Shown: positions 56,089-63,212 of the stretch, piece by piece | Numbering within the stretch: position 1 is the stretch's first letter | How the letters are laid out: every line of letters begins with the position of its first letter | DNA from: an uncultured Prevotella sp. | GTDB taxonomy: Bacteria; Bacteroidota; Bacteroidia; Bacteroidales; Bacteroidaceae | NCBI GenBank assembly: GCA_900315955.1 | Contig: ONBC01000002.1 | Span: 1 to 63,212, forward strand | Direction of reading: 5' to 3' | DNA length: 63,212 nt | Position numbers and translations under genes: made by a program | Notes under the pieces: model-generated | Databases searched by the model: none | What the model saw: only the letters and a program-made list of their open reading frames with translations | What the model was told of the DNA's origin: nothing

Positions 56089-56820
56089 ATGGATCCTGTA
56101 TTATTGCACAATTGTGCCCTTGAGTTTATTGGCACACTCGTAATGATTCTCTTAGGCGACGGCGTATGCGCCAGCATGGGTTTGAACAAATGTAAAGGCA
56201 AAGGTGGTGGGTGGATCGTCATCACCCTGGCGTGGGGTCTTGCTGTCATGGCAGGCGTATTCATCGCCCACGACTCCGGTGCTCATCTGAACCCGGCTGT
56301 AAGCTTCGGTCTGGCCGTTGCCGGCATGTTCCCTTGGGCCAACGTCATTCCTTACGTCATCGCCCAAATGATTGGTGCTTTCCTCGGAGCCGTCCTCGTT
56401 TGGGTTGTGTATAAAGACCACTTCGACGCTACCGACGATCCCGAAGGCAAGCTCACGATCTTCTGCACCATGCCTGCTATCGAGAACAAGCCGCTGAACT
56501 TCCTTCAGGAGGCTATCTGCGCCTTCGTCCTCGTGCTGCTCATCATCTGCATCGGCACCTACTCAGGCAGTGTCAACGTCGGCGGCAACAGCGCTTGGCC
56601 TATCACCATGGTCATCGTCTCCATCGGTATGTCTTTAGGTGGTGTCACGGGATACGCCATGAACCCTGCCCGTGACCTCGGACCGCGTATCGCACACGCC
56701 ATCCTCCCGATCAAGGGCAAGAGAGACAGCGGCTGGGGCTACAGCTGGGTGCCTATCTTCGGCCCTCTGGCAGGTGCTGCCCTTGCTGCCGCAGTGGGAT
56801 TCCTCTTCCATTTCTGCTGA
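56089..56820 (+). CDS. glpF: Glycerol facilitator (aquaglyceroporin)
   Basis: A 243-aa major intrinsic protein with six helices and two half-helices. The pore motifs are HLNPAVSFGLA (first NPA) and MNPARDLGPR (second NPA followed by the Arg-Asp pair usual in glycerol channels rather than water channels). It lets glycerol cross the inner membrane by diffusion; GlpK then traps it. Its place after glpK and before a putative outer-membrane barrel suggests one glycerol uptake unit. Confidence 0.94.
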   Translation: MDPVLLHNCALEFIGTLVMILLGDGVCASMGLNKCKGKGGGWIVITLAWGLAVMAGVFIAHDSGAHLNPAVSFGLAVAGMFPWANVIPYVIAQMIGAFLGAVLVWVVYKDHFDATDDPEGKLTIFCTMPAIENKPLNFLQEAICAFVLVLLIICIGTYSGSVNVGGNSAWPITMVIVSIGMSLGGVTGYAMNPARDLGPRIAHAILPIKGKRDSGWGYSWVPIFGPLAGAALAAAVGFLFHFC

Positions 56821-56872
56821 TCGCAGCAAGAAAGAGTCCATTTCTTTCCGTTAATCTAAAAACGATCGAATT

Positions 56873-57631
56873 ATGAAAAGAATCAAATTGTTAGCACTTG
56901 CCGCCTTGGCCTTTCTGCCTTTAGGCATGCAGGCACAGAAGCTGCACGAGAGTGCAGCCTTGGAGACCTCACACCTCTGGCGTGGCTTGGAGGTCGGCAA
57001 CGGCCTGATCCTCAACAACGATGTCTCCCTCAGCGACAACAACAATCACTTTAAGATTGGTCTGTGGGGCGGCATGGCTGTCGACGGCGACTATAAAGAG
57101 GCTGATGTCTACATGAATTACAACAACAGCGGTTTCAACCTGGCTGTATGGGATTTGTGGAACTTCTCTCCGGGCATTCCCGGCAATGGCAAATACTTCA
57201 CTTGGGACGCACGCAAGACCTCGCACCTGCTCGACGCTGCCATCAGCTACGACTTCGGGGCAACCTGCAACTTCCCGCTCACCCTCTCCTGGGCTACCTT
57301 GCTCGTAGGGCGTGACCGCGGCGCTGCCAATGAGCAGAACATCTACTCTACCTTCGTGCAGGCAAGCTATCGCCTCTACGACAGTAAGGACTGGGCGGTC
57401 GATGCCTCAGTAGGCGGCGTGTTCGCCTTGAATCCTTACGACAAGGACAAATATCCGGGCGAGGCCAACAACCTCTATGGCAAGTCTGCGGGCGTGAACG
57501 ATGTCCGTCTGGGCGCTACCTATAAGCTGAAAGTCGGTAAATATAACATGCCGGTGACCGGACAGATGATGTGGAATCCGGAGGCCAGCAAAGCCTACTT
57601 CAGAGCAACAATAACATTGTTGGATCTGTAG
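56873..57631 (+). CDS. Putative outer-membrane beta-barrel protein of the glycerol operon
   Basis: A 252-aa secreted protein with signal peptide (1-21, ending GMQA) and alternating hydrophobic beta-strand patterns throughout (HFKIGLWGGMAVDG, ADVYMNYNNSGFNLAVWDLWNF, VRLGATYKLKVGKY), ending in FRATITLLDL. It looks like a small barrel of 10-12 strands. It starts 52 nt after glpF. A channel for glycerol or glycerol phosphate in the outer membrane is a reasonable guess from context, but I do not recognise a named family. Confidence 0.7.
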   Translation: MKRIKLLALAALAFLPLGMQAQKLHESAALETSHLWRGLEVGNGLILNNDVSLSDNNNHFKIGLWGGMAVDGDYKEADVYMNYNNSGFNLAVWDLWNFSPGIPGNGKYFTWDARKTSHLLDAAISYDFGATCNFPLTLSWATLLVGRDRGAANEQNIYSTFVQASYRLYDSKDWAVDASVGGVFALNPYDKDKYPGEANNLYGKSAGVNDVRLGATYKLKVGKYNMPVTGQMMWNPEASKAYFRATITLLDL

Positions 57632-57651
57632 TTTCTTTCATTTTTTCTTAT

Positions 57652-57690
57652 AAGCCCTGCTTCTCCCCGATAGGAGAAGCAGGGCTTTAT
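57652..57690 (+). terminator. Terminator of the glpF/barrel unit
   Basis: A 15-bp perfect stem (AAGCCCTGCTTCTCC 57652-57666 with its complement 57673-57687) directly after the barrel gene. Confidence 0.8.
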
Positions 57691-57840
57691 TGGTGCCATC
57701 ACGCCTTGGCGTTGACACAAAGTGTTGTGTGGCTTTTGGCCTCCGAAAGGAATTGACAGAACAATTACACAGCCTCGTAACTACCCAGCGTAATTTCAGA
57801 GTTCTGCCATCGCCTTCGCACCGTGTAAGGATCCTCATAC

Positions 57841-57936
57841 GTGTCACGATCCTGCCTCAGTTGTGTCACGATCCTGCCTCAGTTGTGTCACGATCCTGCC
57901 TCAGTTGTGTCACGATCCTGCCTCAGTTGTGTCACG
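57841..57936 (+). repeat. 22-bp tandem repeat
   Basis: Four identical 22-bp units (GTGTCACGATCC... ) start at 57841, 57863, 57885 and 57907, with an 8-nt partial fifth copy at 57929. There are no spacers, so it is not CRISPR. The surrounding gap 57691-58076 has no gene; open frames here are artefacts of the repeat. Confidence 0.85.
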
Positions 57937-58076
57937 TCCGGCATCATGCCTCGCAGTTTTGTTGTTGCGCTTGTCTCGCGATACCATTTGTTTCGCATTA
58001 TGGTATCGCTTAATAGTTACACAGCCTCTTGACATGCTTAAAAAATCAAAAATATAGCACTTTGTACTTTATATAT

Positions 58077-58130
58077 TTTGTCTATTGCTTATAAATAGCT
58101 AATTTTGTTTCGAATTGAAATGAAGCCCTT
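58077..58130 (+). promoter_or_regulatory. Promoter and candidate GlpR operator of glpT
   Basis: TTTG 58077-58080, 19-nt spacer, TAATTTTG 58100-58107, then TTTCGAATTGAAA (58108-58120), a TTTC-N5-GAAA palindrome. The block 58093-58130 is 36/38 identical to the HAD-G1PDH promoter block on the other strand at 49849-49886, while the sequence upstream of the -7 box differs. Confidence 0.75.
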
Positions 58131-58181
58131 TGTAAAAGAAAGAATACACGAAGAAAGCGAACTAAACTATAACAAAACAAT

Positions 58182-59564
58182 ATGTGGAACTTCTTAACGC
58201 CTCCGGCTTATCAAGCCGAACAGACGGGGCCGGAAGCTGACCGGCGCTACCGCAAGCTGCGGTGGCAAGTCTTTTTCGGCATCTTCATTGGTTATGCGGG
58301 CTTTTACATTGTCCGCAAAAACTTCTCTATGGCCATCCCCATGCTGGCTCCTTTCGGGTTCGAGAAAGGCGAGTTAGGTATCGTCCTGTCCATGAACGCT
58401 ATCGCCTACGGATTCTCCAAGTTTATTATGGCCAGCGTCTCCGACCGCAGCAACGCCCGCCGTTTCCTGCCCTTGGGTCTGGTGCTCGCCGCCTTGTCGA
58501 TGATGTTCATGATCGTGCCCGTGCAATGCATCGGCCCGGCGCACAAGAACTGGGCAATAGCCTTGATGGGCATTCTCAACTTCCTCGTGGGCTGGTTCAA
58601 CGGCATGGGCTGGCCTCCGTGCGGCAGAGTGATGACCCACTGGTTCTCCATCAAAGAGCGCGGCACCTGGATGTCGGTGTGGAACTGTGCCCACAACGTG
58701 GGTGGCGCCCTGGTCGGTCCGATGTCTGTCTACGGTGCCGTCTGGTTCGGCTCTTGGTTCTACGGAGCCGACCAGCAACGTTATTTCCTCATCGGCACCT
58801 ACCTCTTCCCGGCCTGTGTGGCCATTCTTGTAGCCATCATCGCCTACTGTCTCATCCGCGACACCCCACAGTCGTGCGGGCTGCCTGCCATCGAAAAGTG
58901 GCGCAACGACTATGCCGACACCTATTCAGCCAAGGCCGAAAAAGTGCTGTCTACGAAAGAGATCTTCAGCACTGTCCTGACCAACCGCTTCCTGTGGTAC
59001 ATCGCTTTTGCCAACGCTTTCGTCTACATGGTGCGCTATGGCTGTCTCGACTGGGCACCGACGATCCTCACCGAGAAAGGCATTGACATCAAAGAAGCAG
59101 GATGGGCCTACTTCGCCTACGAGATAGCCGCCATCCCCGGTACCATCATCTGCGGCTGGCTCTCCGACCATGTCTTCAAAGGCCGTCGCGCCCTGCCGAC
59201 GATCTTATATATGGCGATCGTCTGCGTGCTCATTTTCATCTATTGGCAGAACCTCAACAATACGAACGTCGTCATAGCCTGCCTCATCTCCATCGGGTTC
59301 TTCATCTATGGCCCCGTGATGCTGATAGGGGTACAGGCTCTGGATCTGGCCCCCAAGAACGCGGCAGGCACGGCTGCCGGGCTGACAGGACTCATGGGGT
59401 ATGTCTTGGGCACGGCCTTGCTGGCCAATGTAGTGATAGGCTTCGTTTCCGAGCATGCCGGCTGGGGATGGACCTTCATCCTTCTGATGGGTGCCTGTGT
59501 CCTGGCCATTCTCTTCATGGGTCTGACCTATCGCAAAGAACAATATCTGGTGAAACGAAAATAA
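58182..59564 (+). CDS. glpT: Glycerol-3-phosphate transporter (MFS organophosphate antiporter)
   Basis: A 460-aa inner-membrane protein with 12 helices in the organophosphate:phosphate antiporter family. The N-terminal YRKLRWQVFFGIFIGYAGFY with YIVRKNFSMA (holding the substrate-phosphate Arg) and NFLVGWFNGMGWPPCGR are typical of GlpT/UhpT. It exchanges glycerol 3-phosphate for inorganic phosphate. Hexose phosphate or a related phosphoester could be the substrate instead, but the glp context favours glycerol phosphate. Has its own promoter. Confidence 0.92.
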   Translation: MWNFLTPPAYQAEQTGPEADRRYRKLRWQVFFGIFIGYAGFYIVRKNFSMAIPMLAPFGFEKGELGIVLSMNAIAYGFSKFIMASVSDRSNARRFLPLGLVLAALSMMFMIVPVQCIGPAHKNWAIALMGILNFLVGWFNGMGWPPCGRVMTHWFSIKERGTWMSVWNCAHNVGGALVGPMSVYGAVWFGSWFYGADQQRYFLIGTYLFPACVAILVAIIAYCLIRDTPQSCGLPAIEKWRNDYADTYSAKAEKVLSTKEIFSTVLTNRFLWYIAFANAFVYMVRYGCLDWAPTILTEKGIDIKEAGWAYFAYEIAAIPGTIICGWLSDHVFKGRRALPTILYMAIVCVLIFIYWQNLNNTNVVIACLISIGFFIYGPVMLIGVQALDLAPKNAAGTAAGLTGLMGYVLGTALLANVVIGFVSEHAGWGWTFILLMGACVLAILFMGLTYRKEQYLVKRK

Positions 59565-59586
59565 CCTTTTTGTCGGCAGTTTTATA

Positions 59587-59615
59587 AAGGGTCGCCTCCA
59601 TGGGCGACCCTTTAT
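59587..59615 (+). terminator. Terminator of glpT
   Basis: AAAGGGTCGCC pairs with GGCGACCCTTT across a 6-nt loop, 23 nt after the glpT stop, in an AT-rich setting. A second hairpin (59707-59719 with 59726-59738) lies before the regulator gene. Confidence 0.75.
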
Positions 59616-59831
59616 GCTTTATATTGATAAAACTCCACTTCCTTTCTACCTCCAACATGTGAGAAGAATCGTTTTCCTTCCCTCCTATATCTAATAAGAT
59701 AAGAAAAAGGCTGGATTCCAAACGAGGAATTCAGCCTTAATTATGATATTGGCCTCAACTTTTAACGGACACCAATAGTTAATAATATCTATAAAACAAA
59801 TGATTAAGAACAACAAATGGAAGAAATGAAT

Positions 59832-59839
59832 TATCTTTG
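59832..59839 (+). promoter_or_regulatory. -7 box of the DeoR/GlpR gene
   Basis: TATCTTTG lies 24 nt before ATG 59864; no TTTG at the expected -33 distance and no TTTC-N5-GAAA palindrome. Apart from hairpins, the gap 59565-59863 is empty. Confidence 0.45.
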
Positions 59840-59863
59840 TAAAAAACTATAAAACAACCAGCC

Positions 59864-60643
59864 ATGACCAAGGAAGAACGTCACACAGCTATCTTAGACA
59901 GTCTGCTCAAGCAAGGCTCTGTCTTGGTGACTGATTTAGCATCCCGCTTGGAGGTTTCGTCGGTCACCATCAGAAAAGATCTCACGGATTTAGAAAAGGA
60001 GGGTAAACTTTATCGCAGTCACGGCAAAGCGATTATCATCAATCCCTTCACCAACAACCGGACGGTCAGCGAGAAAGAGATGCTCAACACGGAAGAGAAG
60101 CGTCTCATAGGCCTGGAGGCTTCGAAGCTCATCACGCCCGATGATTCTATCGTCTTAGCTTCGGGCACAACCATTCATGCCATGGCCCGGAACATGCGCC
60201 CCGAAAACCGGCTGACCGTGGTCACGGCATCACTGCAAGTGGCTGAGGTGCTGGCTCCTTACGAGAATGTCGAGCTCATTCAGCTCGGCGGCAACGTGAG
60301 GCACACGAGCCTTTCCGTGGTGGGTAAATATGCGGAGATGATCCTCGCCGGATTCTCGTTCAGCAAGCTCTATTTAGGTGTCGACGGCATCGACCTCGAC
60401 TTTGGGCTCTCGACGACTGACATGCGGGAAGCGGAGATCAACCGGGCCATGATGAAGTCGGCACAGAAGATCATCGTGCTGGCCGACAGCACCAAATTCG
60501 GCAGACGGGGATTCGCCAAGATCTGCAATATGGAAGACATCGACATAATCATTACCGACAACCGGCTGCCCCAGCCGACCCGCGACCAGATTGAGGCCAT
60601 GGGCATAGAGCTGATCATTGCCGACGGAGACAATCAAAATTAA
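59864..60643 (+). CDS. DeoR-family transcriptional regulator, GlpR-like
   Basis: A 259-aa repressor-type regulator. The N-terminal winged helix (RHTAILDSLLKQGSVLVTDL, then LEVSSVTIRKDLTDLEKEGKLYRSHGKA) matches the DeoR signature; the C-terminal DeoRC sensor domain shows SIVLASGTTIHAMAR, VVTASLQVAEVL, GGNVRHTSLSVVG, KLYLGVDGID and VLADSTKFG, where sugar phosphates bind. Because glp genes surround it, it is probably the regulator of the TTTC-N5-GAAA sites. It is 24 nt upstream of the acyltransferase gene and co-transcribed with it. Confidence 0.92.
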   Translation: MTKEERHTAILDSLLKQGSVLVTDLASRLEVSSVTIRKDLTDLEKEGKLYRSHGKAIIINPFTNNRTVSEKEMLNTEEKRLIGLEASKLITPDDSIVLASGTTIHAMARNMRPENRLTVVTASLQVAEVLAPYENVELIQLGGNVRHTSLSVVGKYAEMILAGFSFSKLYLGVDGIDLDFGLSTTDMREAEINRAMMKSAQKIIVLADSTKFGRRGFAKICNMEDIDIIITDNRLPQPTRDQIEAMGIELIIADGDNQN

Positions 60644-60667
60644 TAGTCATCAATAAATAAAGAAGTT

Positions 60668-61867
60668 ATGAAAGTACCATCAGAATTTGATCCTATCAGG
60701 CCCTACGAACCTGAGGAACTGCCTGAGGTTTACGACAAGCTCCTTGCCGACGAACAGTTTAAGCACATCATGGCTTACGTCTACCCCAATGTTCCGGTGG
60801 AAGCTATAGGGAAAAAAATGCACGCCTGCAAGACGAACCTCGACTTCCAGCGTGCGTTCTGTTATCCTATCTTACAGAAACTCATTCATGAACAGAGCAC
60901 AGGTATCGATGCCGACTTCTACGATGTCGACATCCACAACCGCTATACCTTCGTGAGCAACCACCGTGACATCGTGCTCGACGCCGCGTTCCTCGACAAG
61001 CTCCTGCTCGACACCGGCTTCAGCACGACCTGCGAGATCGCCATCGGCGACAACCTGCTGCAACTCGACTGGGTGCGTGCCATGGCGCGTGTCAACAAGA
61101 CCTTTACAGTGGAGCGCGCGCTGAAGTCGAGCGAGATGCTGCGGGCCAGTAAACGCATGTCAGAATATATGCACTTCGCCATCGCACAGAAGCAGGAGAA
61201 CATCTGGATAGCCCAGCGGCAGGGACGGGCCAAGAACTCCAATGACCTGACGCAGCCCGCGATCCTCAAGATGATGGCGATGGGTGGAGAAGGAACGATC
61301 ATCGACCGGCTGACTCAGCTCCATATCGTACCGGTGGCGATCAGTTATCAGTATGATCCTTGCGACTATCTCAAGGCGCGCGAGTATCAGCTGCGCCGCG
61401 ACCTACCCTACTGGAAGAAGGCACCCGGCGACGACCTCGAGAGCATGGCAGTAGGTATCAAGGGATACAAAGGACACATCCACTATAGCTGTGCGCCGTG
61501 TATCGACGACTGGCTGCAGACCGTCGACCAGGATCAGCCACGCAACAAGATGTTTGACCAGATAGCTGAGCATATCGACCACGAGATTCATCGCAACTAT
61601 CATCTCTATCCGCAGAACTACATTGCCCTCGACATGATTCAGAACACGAACATGTATAACGACTACTATACGCAGGAAGAGTATGACAAGTTTGAGGAAT
61701 ATATCGTCAGTCGCCTGGCACTCATCGACATCGACCATAAGGATGAAGTTTACCTTCGCCGCTGCCTGCTCACGCAATATGCCTACCCGACCCGCAACTA
61801 CCTCACGGCAACGGAGACCACCGGCCGGTTGAAGCAGTTCTTCAGTAAGTTCAATTTTACGAAGTAA
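60668..61867 (+). CDS. PlsB-like glycerol-phosphate acyltransferase
   Basis: A 399-aa acyltransferase of the PlsC/LPLAT superfamily. The catalytic NHxxxxD motif is SNHRDIVLDAAF (about 97-108), and a second block is NIWIAQRQGRAKNSND (about 178-193). It would acylate glycerol 3-phosphate or the 1-acyl form in phospholipid synthesis at the inner membrane. Longer than PlsC, shorter than E. coli PlsB; this size class is usual in Bacteroidota. Sharing a transcript with the GlpR-like regulator links lipid synthesis to glycerol-phosphate supply. Confidence 0.85.
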   Translation: MKVPSEFDPIRPYEPEELPEVYDKLLADEQFKHIMAYVYPNVPVEAIGKKMHACKTNLDFQRAFCYPILQKLIHEQSTGIDADFYDVDIHNRYTFVSNHRDIVLDAAFLDKLLLDTGFSTTCEIAIGDNLLQLDWVRAMARVNKTFTVERALKSSEMLRASKRMSEYMHFAIAQKQENIWIAQRQGRAKNSNDLTQPAILKMMAMGGEGTIIDRLTQLHIVPVAISYQYDPCDYLKAREYQLRRDLPYWKKAPGDDLESMAVGIKGYKGHIHYSCAPCIDDWLQTVDQDQPRNKMFDQIAEHIDHEIHRNYHLYPQNYIALDMIQNTNMYNDYYTQEEYDKFEEYIVSRLALIDIDHKDEVYLRRCLLTQYAYPTRNYLTATETTGRLKQFFSKFNFTK

Positions 61868-62012
61868 GAGTCGCTCCCCCGCCCTCCCCCTTAGGGAGGG
61901 TGAGACATACCCTTATAAAGACCCTCAACACGGATGACGAAAATATTAAAAGATTTTCTCGGTATCTTGTACCCTCCCTACAGGGGCGGGTTCGGGTGGG
62001 GTCTCCTTCTAT
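61868..62012. repeat. GC-rich hairpin repeats reaching into the NigD-like gene
   Basis: CCCTCCC (61882-61888) pairs with GGGAGGG (61894-61900), and a related stretch, CCCTCCCTACAGGGGCGGG followed by TTCGGGTGGGGTCTCC, covers about 61974-62010, inside the first 27 codons of the next gene. Such sequences recur between genes in many Bacteroidota. Confidence 0.5.
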
Positions 62013-62644
62013 TTTTAGCCGGTTGCACCAACACCGCCTACGACACCGGCGACTCCCGCTACAGTTACCTGCGCACCGACTTCGCCGATGCGCAGACAAA
62101 CAATAGCGGACAACTCGTATCGGCCGTCACCGACGAGGACACACACCTAACCTTCACTAAGCCGTTGGCTGTCAGCTGGAAGACGACAGCCGACAGCATC
62201 TCTCGCGTCATGCTCTATTACAATCTGAACGTGGATGCTTCCGACTCCTCAATCGTAGAGCCACTGACGGCGCAGTATGTCTATACGCTGGTTCCAGCCA
62301 AGGCCACAGCGCAGGCTACCATATCGACAGACCCCGTACATTTTGTCAGCGCATGGAAGAGCGGCAATGGCGCGTATCTCAATTTCTGTGTCGGCGTGAT
62401 GACTGGGAAAGCAGACAGCGTAGAGGCCAGACAGATGATAGGACTGGTTCTTGACAGTATAGCAGAAAAAGACCACCATCCCACCTATTATCTAAGATTT
62501 GCCCATAGCCAAGGCAACGTTCCCGAATACTATACAACAAATATTTATCTCAGTATTCCTACAAAAGAAATGACAACCGGCAGTCGTGTGCGGTTGTCAT
62601 TGAATACCTATAAGGGCTGGATCTACCGTGAGTTTGAGTGGTGA
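61934..62644 (+). CDS. NigD-like lipoprotein
   Basis: A 236-aa lipoprotein (LLLFLAGCTNTAYDTG; lipobox near residue 31). The order of a short N-terminal beta domain (about 45-85) and a C-terminal beta-sandwich (VMLYYNLN, DSIAEKDHHPTYYLRFAHSQ, GNVPEYYTTNIYLSIPTKEM, LSLNTYKGWIYREFEW) resembles NigD-like proteins of Bacteroidales, whose function is not settled. The residues before the lipobox (YPPYRGGFGWG) are encoded by a GC-rich repeat, so the signal peptide seems partly repeat-derived, or the true start is elsewhere. It lies 66 nt after the acyltransferase gene. Confidence 0.7.
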   Translation: MTKILKDFLGILYPPYRGGFGWGLLLFLAGCTNTAYDTGDSRYSYLRTDFADAQTNNSGQLVSAVTDEDTHLTFTKPLAVSWKTTADSISRVMLYYNLNVDASDSSIVEPLTAQYVYTLVPAKATAQATISTDPVHFVSAWKSGNGAYLNFCVGVMTGKADSVEARQMIGLVLDSIAEKDHHPTYYLRFAHSQGNVPEYYTTNIYLSIPTKEMTTGSRVRLSLNTYKGWIYREFEW

Positions 62645-63015
62645 GGGGGCTATTAATTTCTGCCATAAGGCTAAAAGTAATTAATAACGTCTACTCTTTT
62701 AAAGATTTTCGACATCCTCTTTATCTTGTACGTGAATTTATATTTATCTGCTACTTCGTTGTTGGCACAATGCCTGCATCAGTATCAGAGTTATGAATAC
62801 GTTGGTTCACCTCAGAGCCATGCTTTCCAAAGTTCATGTGGTAATATAATGTTGCTTGATTGTCAGATAGTTTCGAACTAAACGGTACAAAAATGTTCAG
62901 TTATAACTTCTGTACTATTTCAATAAACCGTGTTGATTACAAATCGTAAATTAAAGATGTTTACCAATTTTGTGATACGGTTTGATTTTTTAGCATGAAA
63001 TAGTATAAGGAAAAG
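62645..63015. other. AT-rich gene-free region
   Basis: About 370 bp between the NigD-like gene and the toxin promoter. I find no convincing frame or hairpin. It is more AT-rich than the surroundings, in keeping with the arrival of a toxin-antitoxin module. Confidence 0.4.
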
Positions 63016-63046
63016 TTGTCTAATATTGAAACTTTCCCTAACTTTG
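63016..63046 (+). promoter_or_regulatory. Promoter of the RelE/HigB-like toxin gene
   Basis: TTG 63016-63018, 20-nt spacer, TAACTTTG 63039-63046. The ATG at 63051 is only 4 nt after the -7 box, so the mRNA may have almost no leader. Confidence 0.7.
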
Positions 63047-63050
63047 CGAT

Positions 63051-63212
63051 ATGGAAAGGAAAATAGTTACGTATGGTGGCTATTTTGAAGCTTTCATGGA
63101 AACGTTGACGGACAAAGAGCAGGAGAAAATTCAGTATGGATTACTTCTCTTGAAGACCCAAGATCGGTTGTCCAAGAAGTTCGTGAAACTGATTAGAGAA
63201 GGCATCTATGAG
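63051..63212 (+). CDS. RelE/HigB-like toxin (Gp49 family), cut by the window end
   Basis: The first 54 codons are visible. MERKIVTYGGYFEAFMETL, then QEKIQYGLLLLKTQDRLSKKFVKLIREGIYE, resembles the N-terminal half of phage Gp49/HigB-type toxins, mRNA-cutting enzymes of type II toxin-antitoxin systems that act at the ribosome. In such systems the toxin gene often comes first and an HTH antitoxin follows, which would lie outside the window. Incomplete at the 3' end. Confidence 0.75.
   Translation, partial: MERKIVTYGGYFEAFMETLTDKEQEKIQYGLLLLKTQDRLSKKFVKLIREGIYE

Noticed and set aside
57841-57936. CRISPR-like array
   Set aside because: Units are contiguous 22-bp copies without spacers, and no cas genes are present.
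57690-58057. Three overlapping frames with repeated SCLSCVTILPQL words
   Set aside because: The repeat period is not a multiple of three, so every frame reads the same tract; artefacts of the tandem repeat.

Overview
The window looks like a chromosomal piece of a Bacteroidota genome, most likely a fairly GC-rich member of the Prevotellaceae. The reasons are SusC/SusD pairs, a hybrid two-component system (HTCS), serine-type sulfatase, NigD-like and fimbrillin-like lipoproteins, Prevotella-style C-terminal sorting tails, no Shine-Dalgarno sequences, and repeated promoters of the Bacteroidota type TTTG-N19/20-TAnnTTTG. I cannot name the species.

Layout. 1-1125: a large nested inverted repeat, two tiny membrane-protein genes and a ribosomal protein L31 gene with an internal deletion. 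1245-8277: a secreted nuclease, then an EamA transporter coupled to the de novo NAD genes nadB-nadA-nadC and a PBP4-type carboxypeptidase. 8623-29176: a glycosaminoglycan (chondroitin/hyaluronan type) utilisation locus: SusC, SusD, a DUF5017-type surface lipoprotein, a PL8 lyase, a GH88 unsaturated glucuronyl hydrolase, a fimbrillin/GLUG lipoprotein, a 95-residue free sorting-tail protein, a sulfatase, a beta-helix candidate lyase and the HTCS sensor on the opposite strand. 29420-33010: a GH3-GH5 pair. 33239-41832: a surface-polysaccharide region (two related polytopic membrane proteins, one broken by a stop codon; GT14 and GT2 glycosyltransferases; a flippase; an AT-rich LicD gene). 41990-45901: an AAA-ATPase/DUF1703 protein and penicillin-binding protein 1A. 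46055-47477: a gene graveyard with an AraC remnant, a dispersed repeat and an ISL3-like transposase remnant.

47478-62644 is a glycerol/glycerol-phosphate region: glpABC (anaerobic sn-glycerol-3-phosphate dehydrogenase), glpK, glpF, a putative outer-membrane barrel, glpT, a DeoR/GlpR-type regulator with a downstream PlsB-like acyltransferase, and, divergent from glpA, a HAD-IIA phosphatase plus an archaeal-type sn-glycerol-1-phosphate dehydrogenase. The glpT promoter and the HAD-G1PDH promoter share a 38-bp block (36/38 identical) covering the -7 box and a TTTC-N5-GAAA palindrome; a related palindrome sits at the same place at glpA. I read this as one regulon that links both enantiomers of glycerol phosphate, and consider it the most interesting signal in the window. 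The right edge cuts a RelE/HigB-like toxin gene.

Non-coding repeats are frequent: a 225-bp dispersed element in two inverted copies, tandem repeats of 15, 16 and 22 bp between genes, three 23-bp-spaced direct repeats before the HTCS gene, and two covarying 8-bp-stem palindromes in front of nadC and the PBP4 gene. I saw no rRNA, tRNA, CRISPR array or riboswitch.
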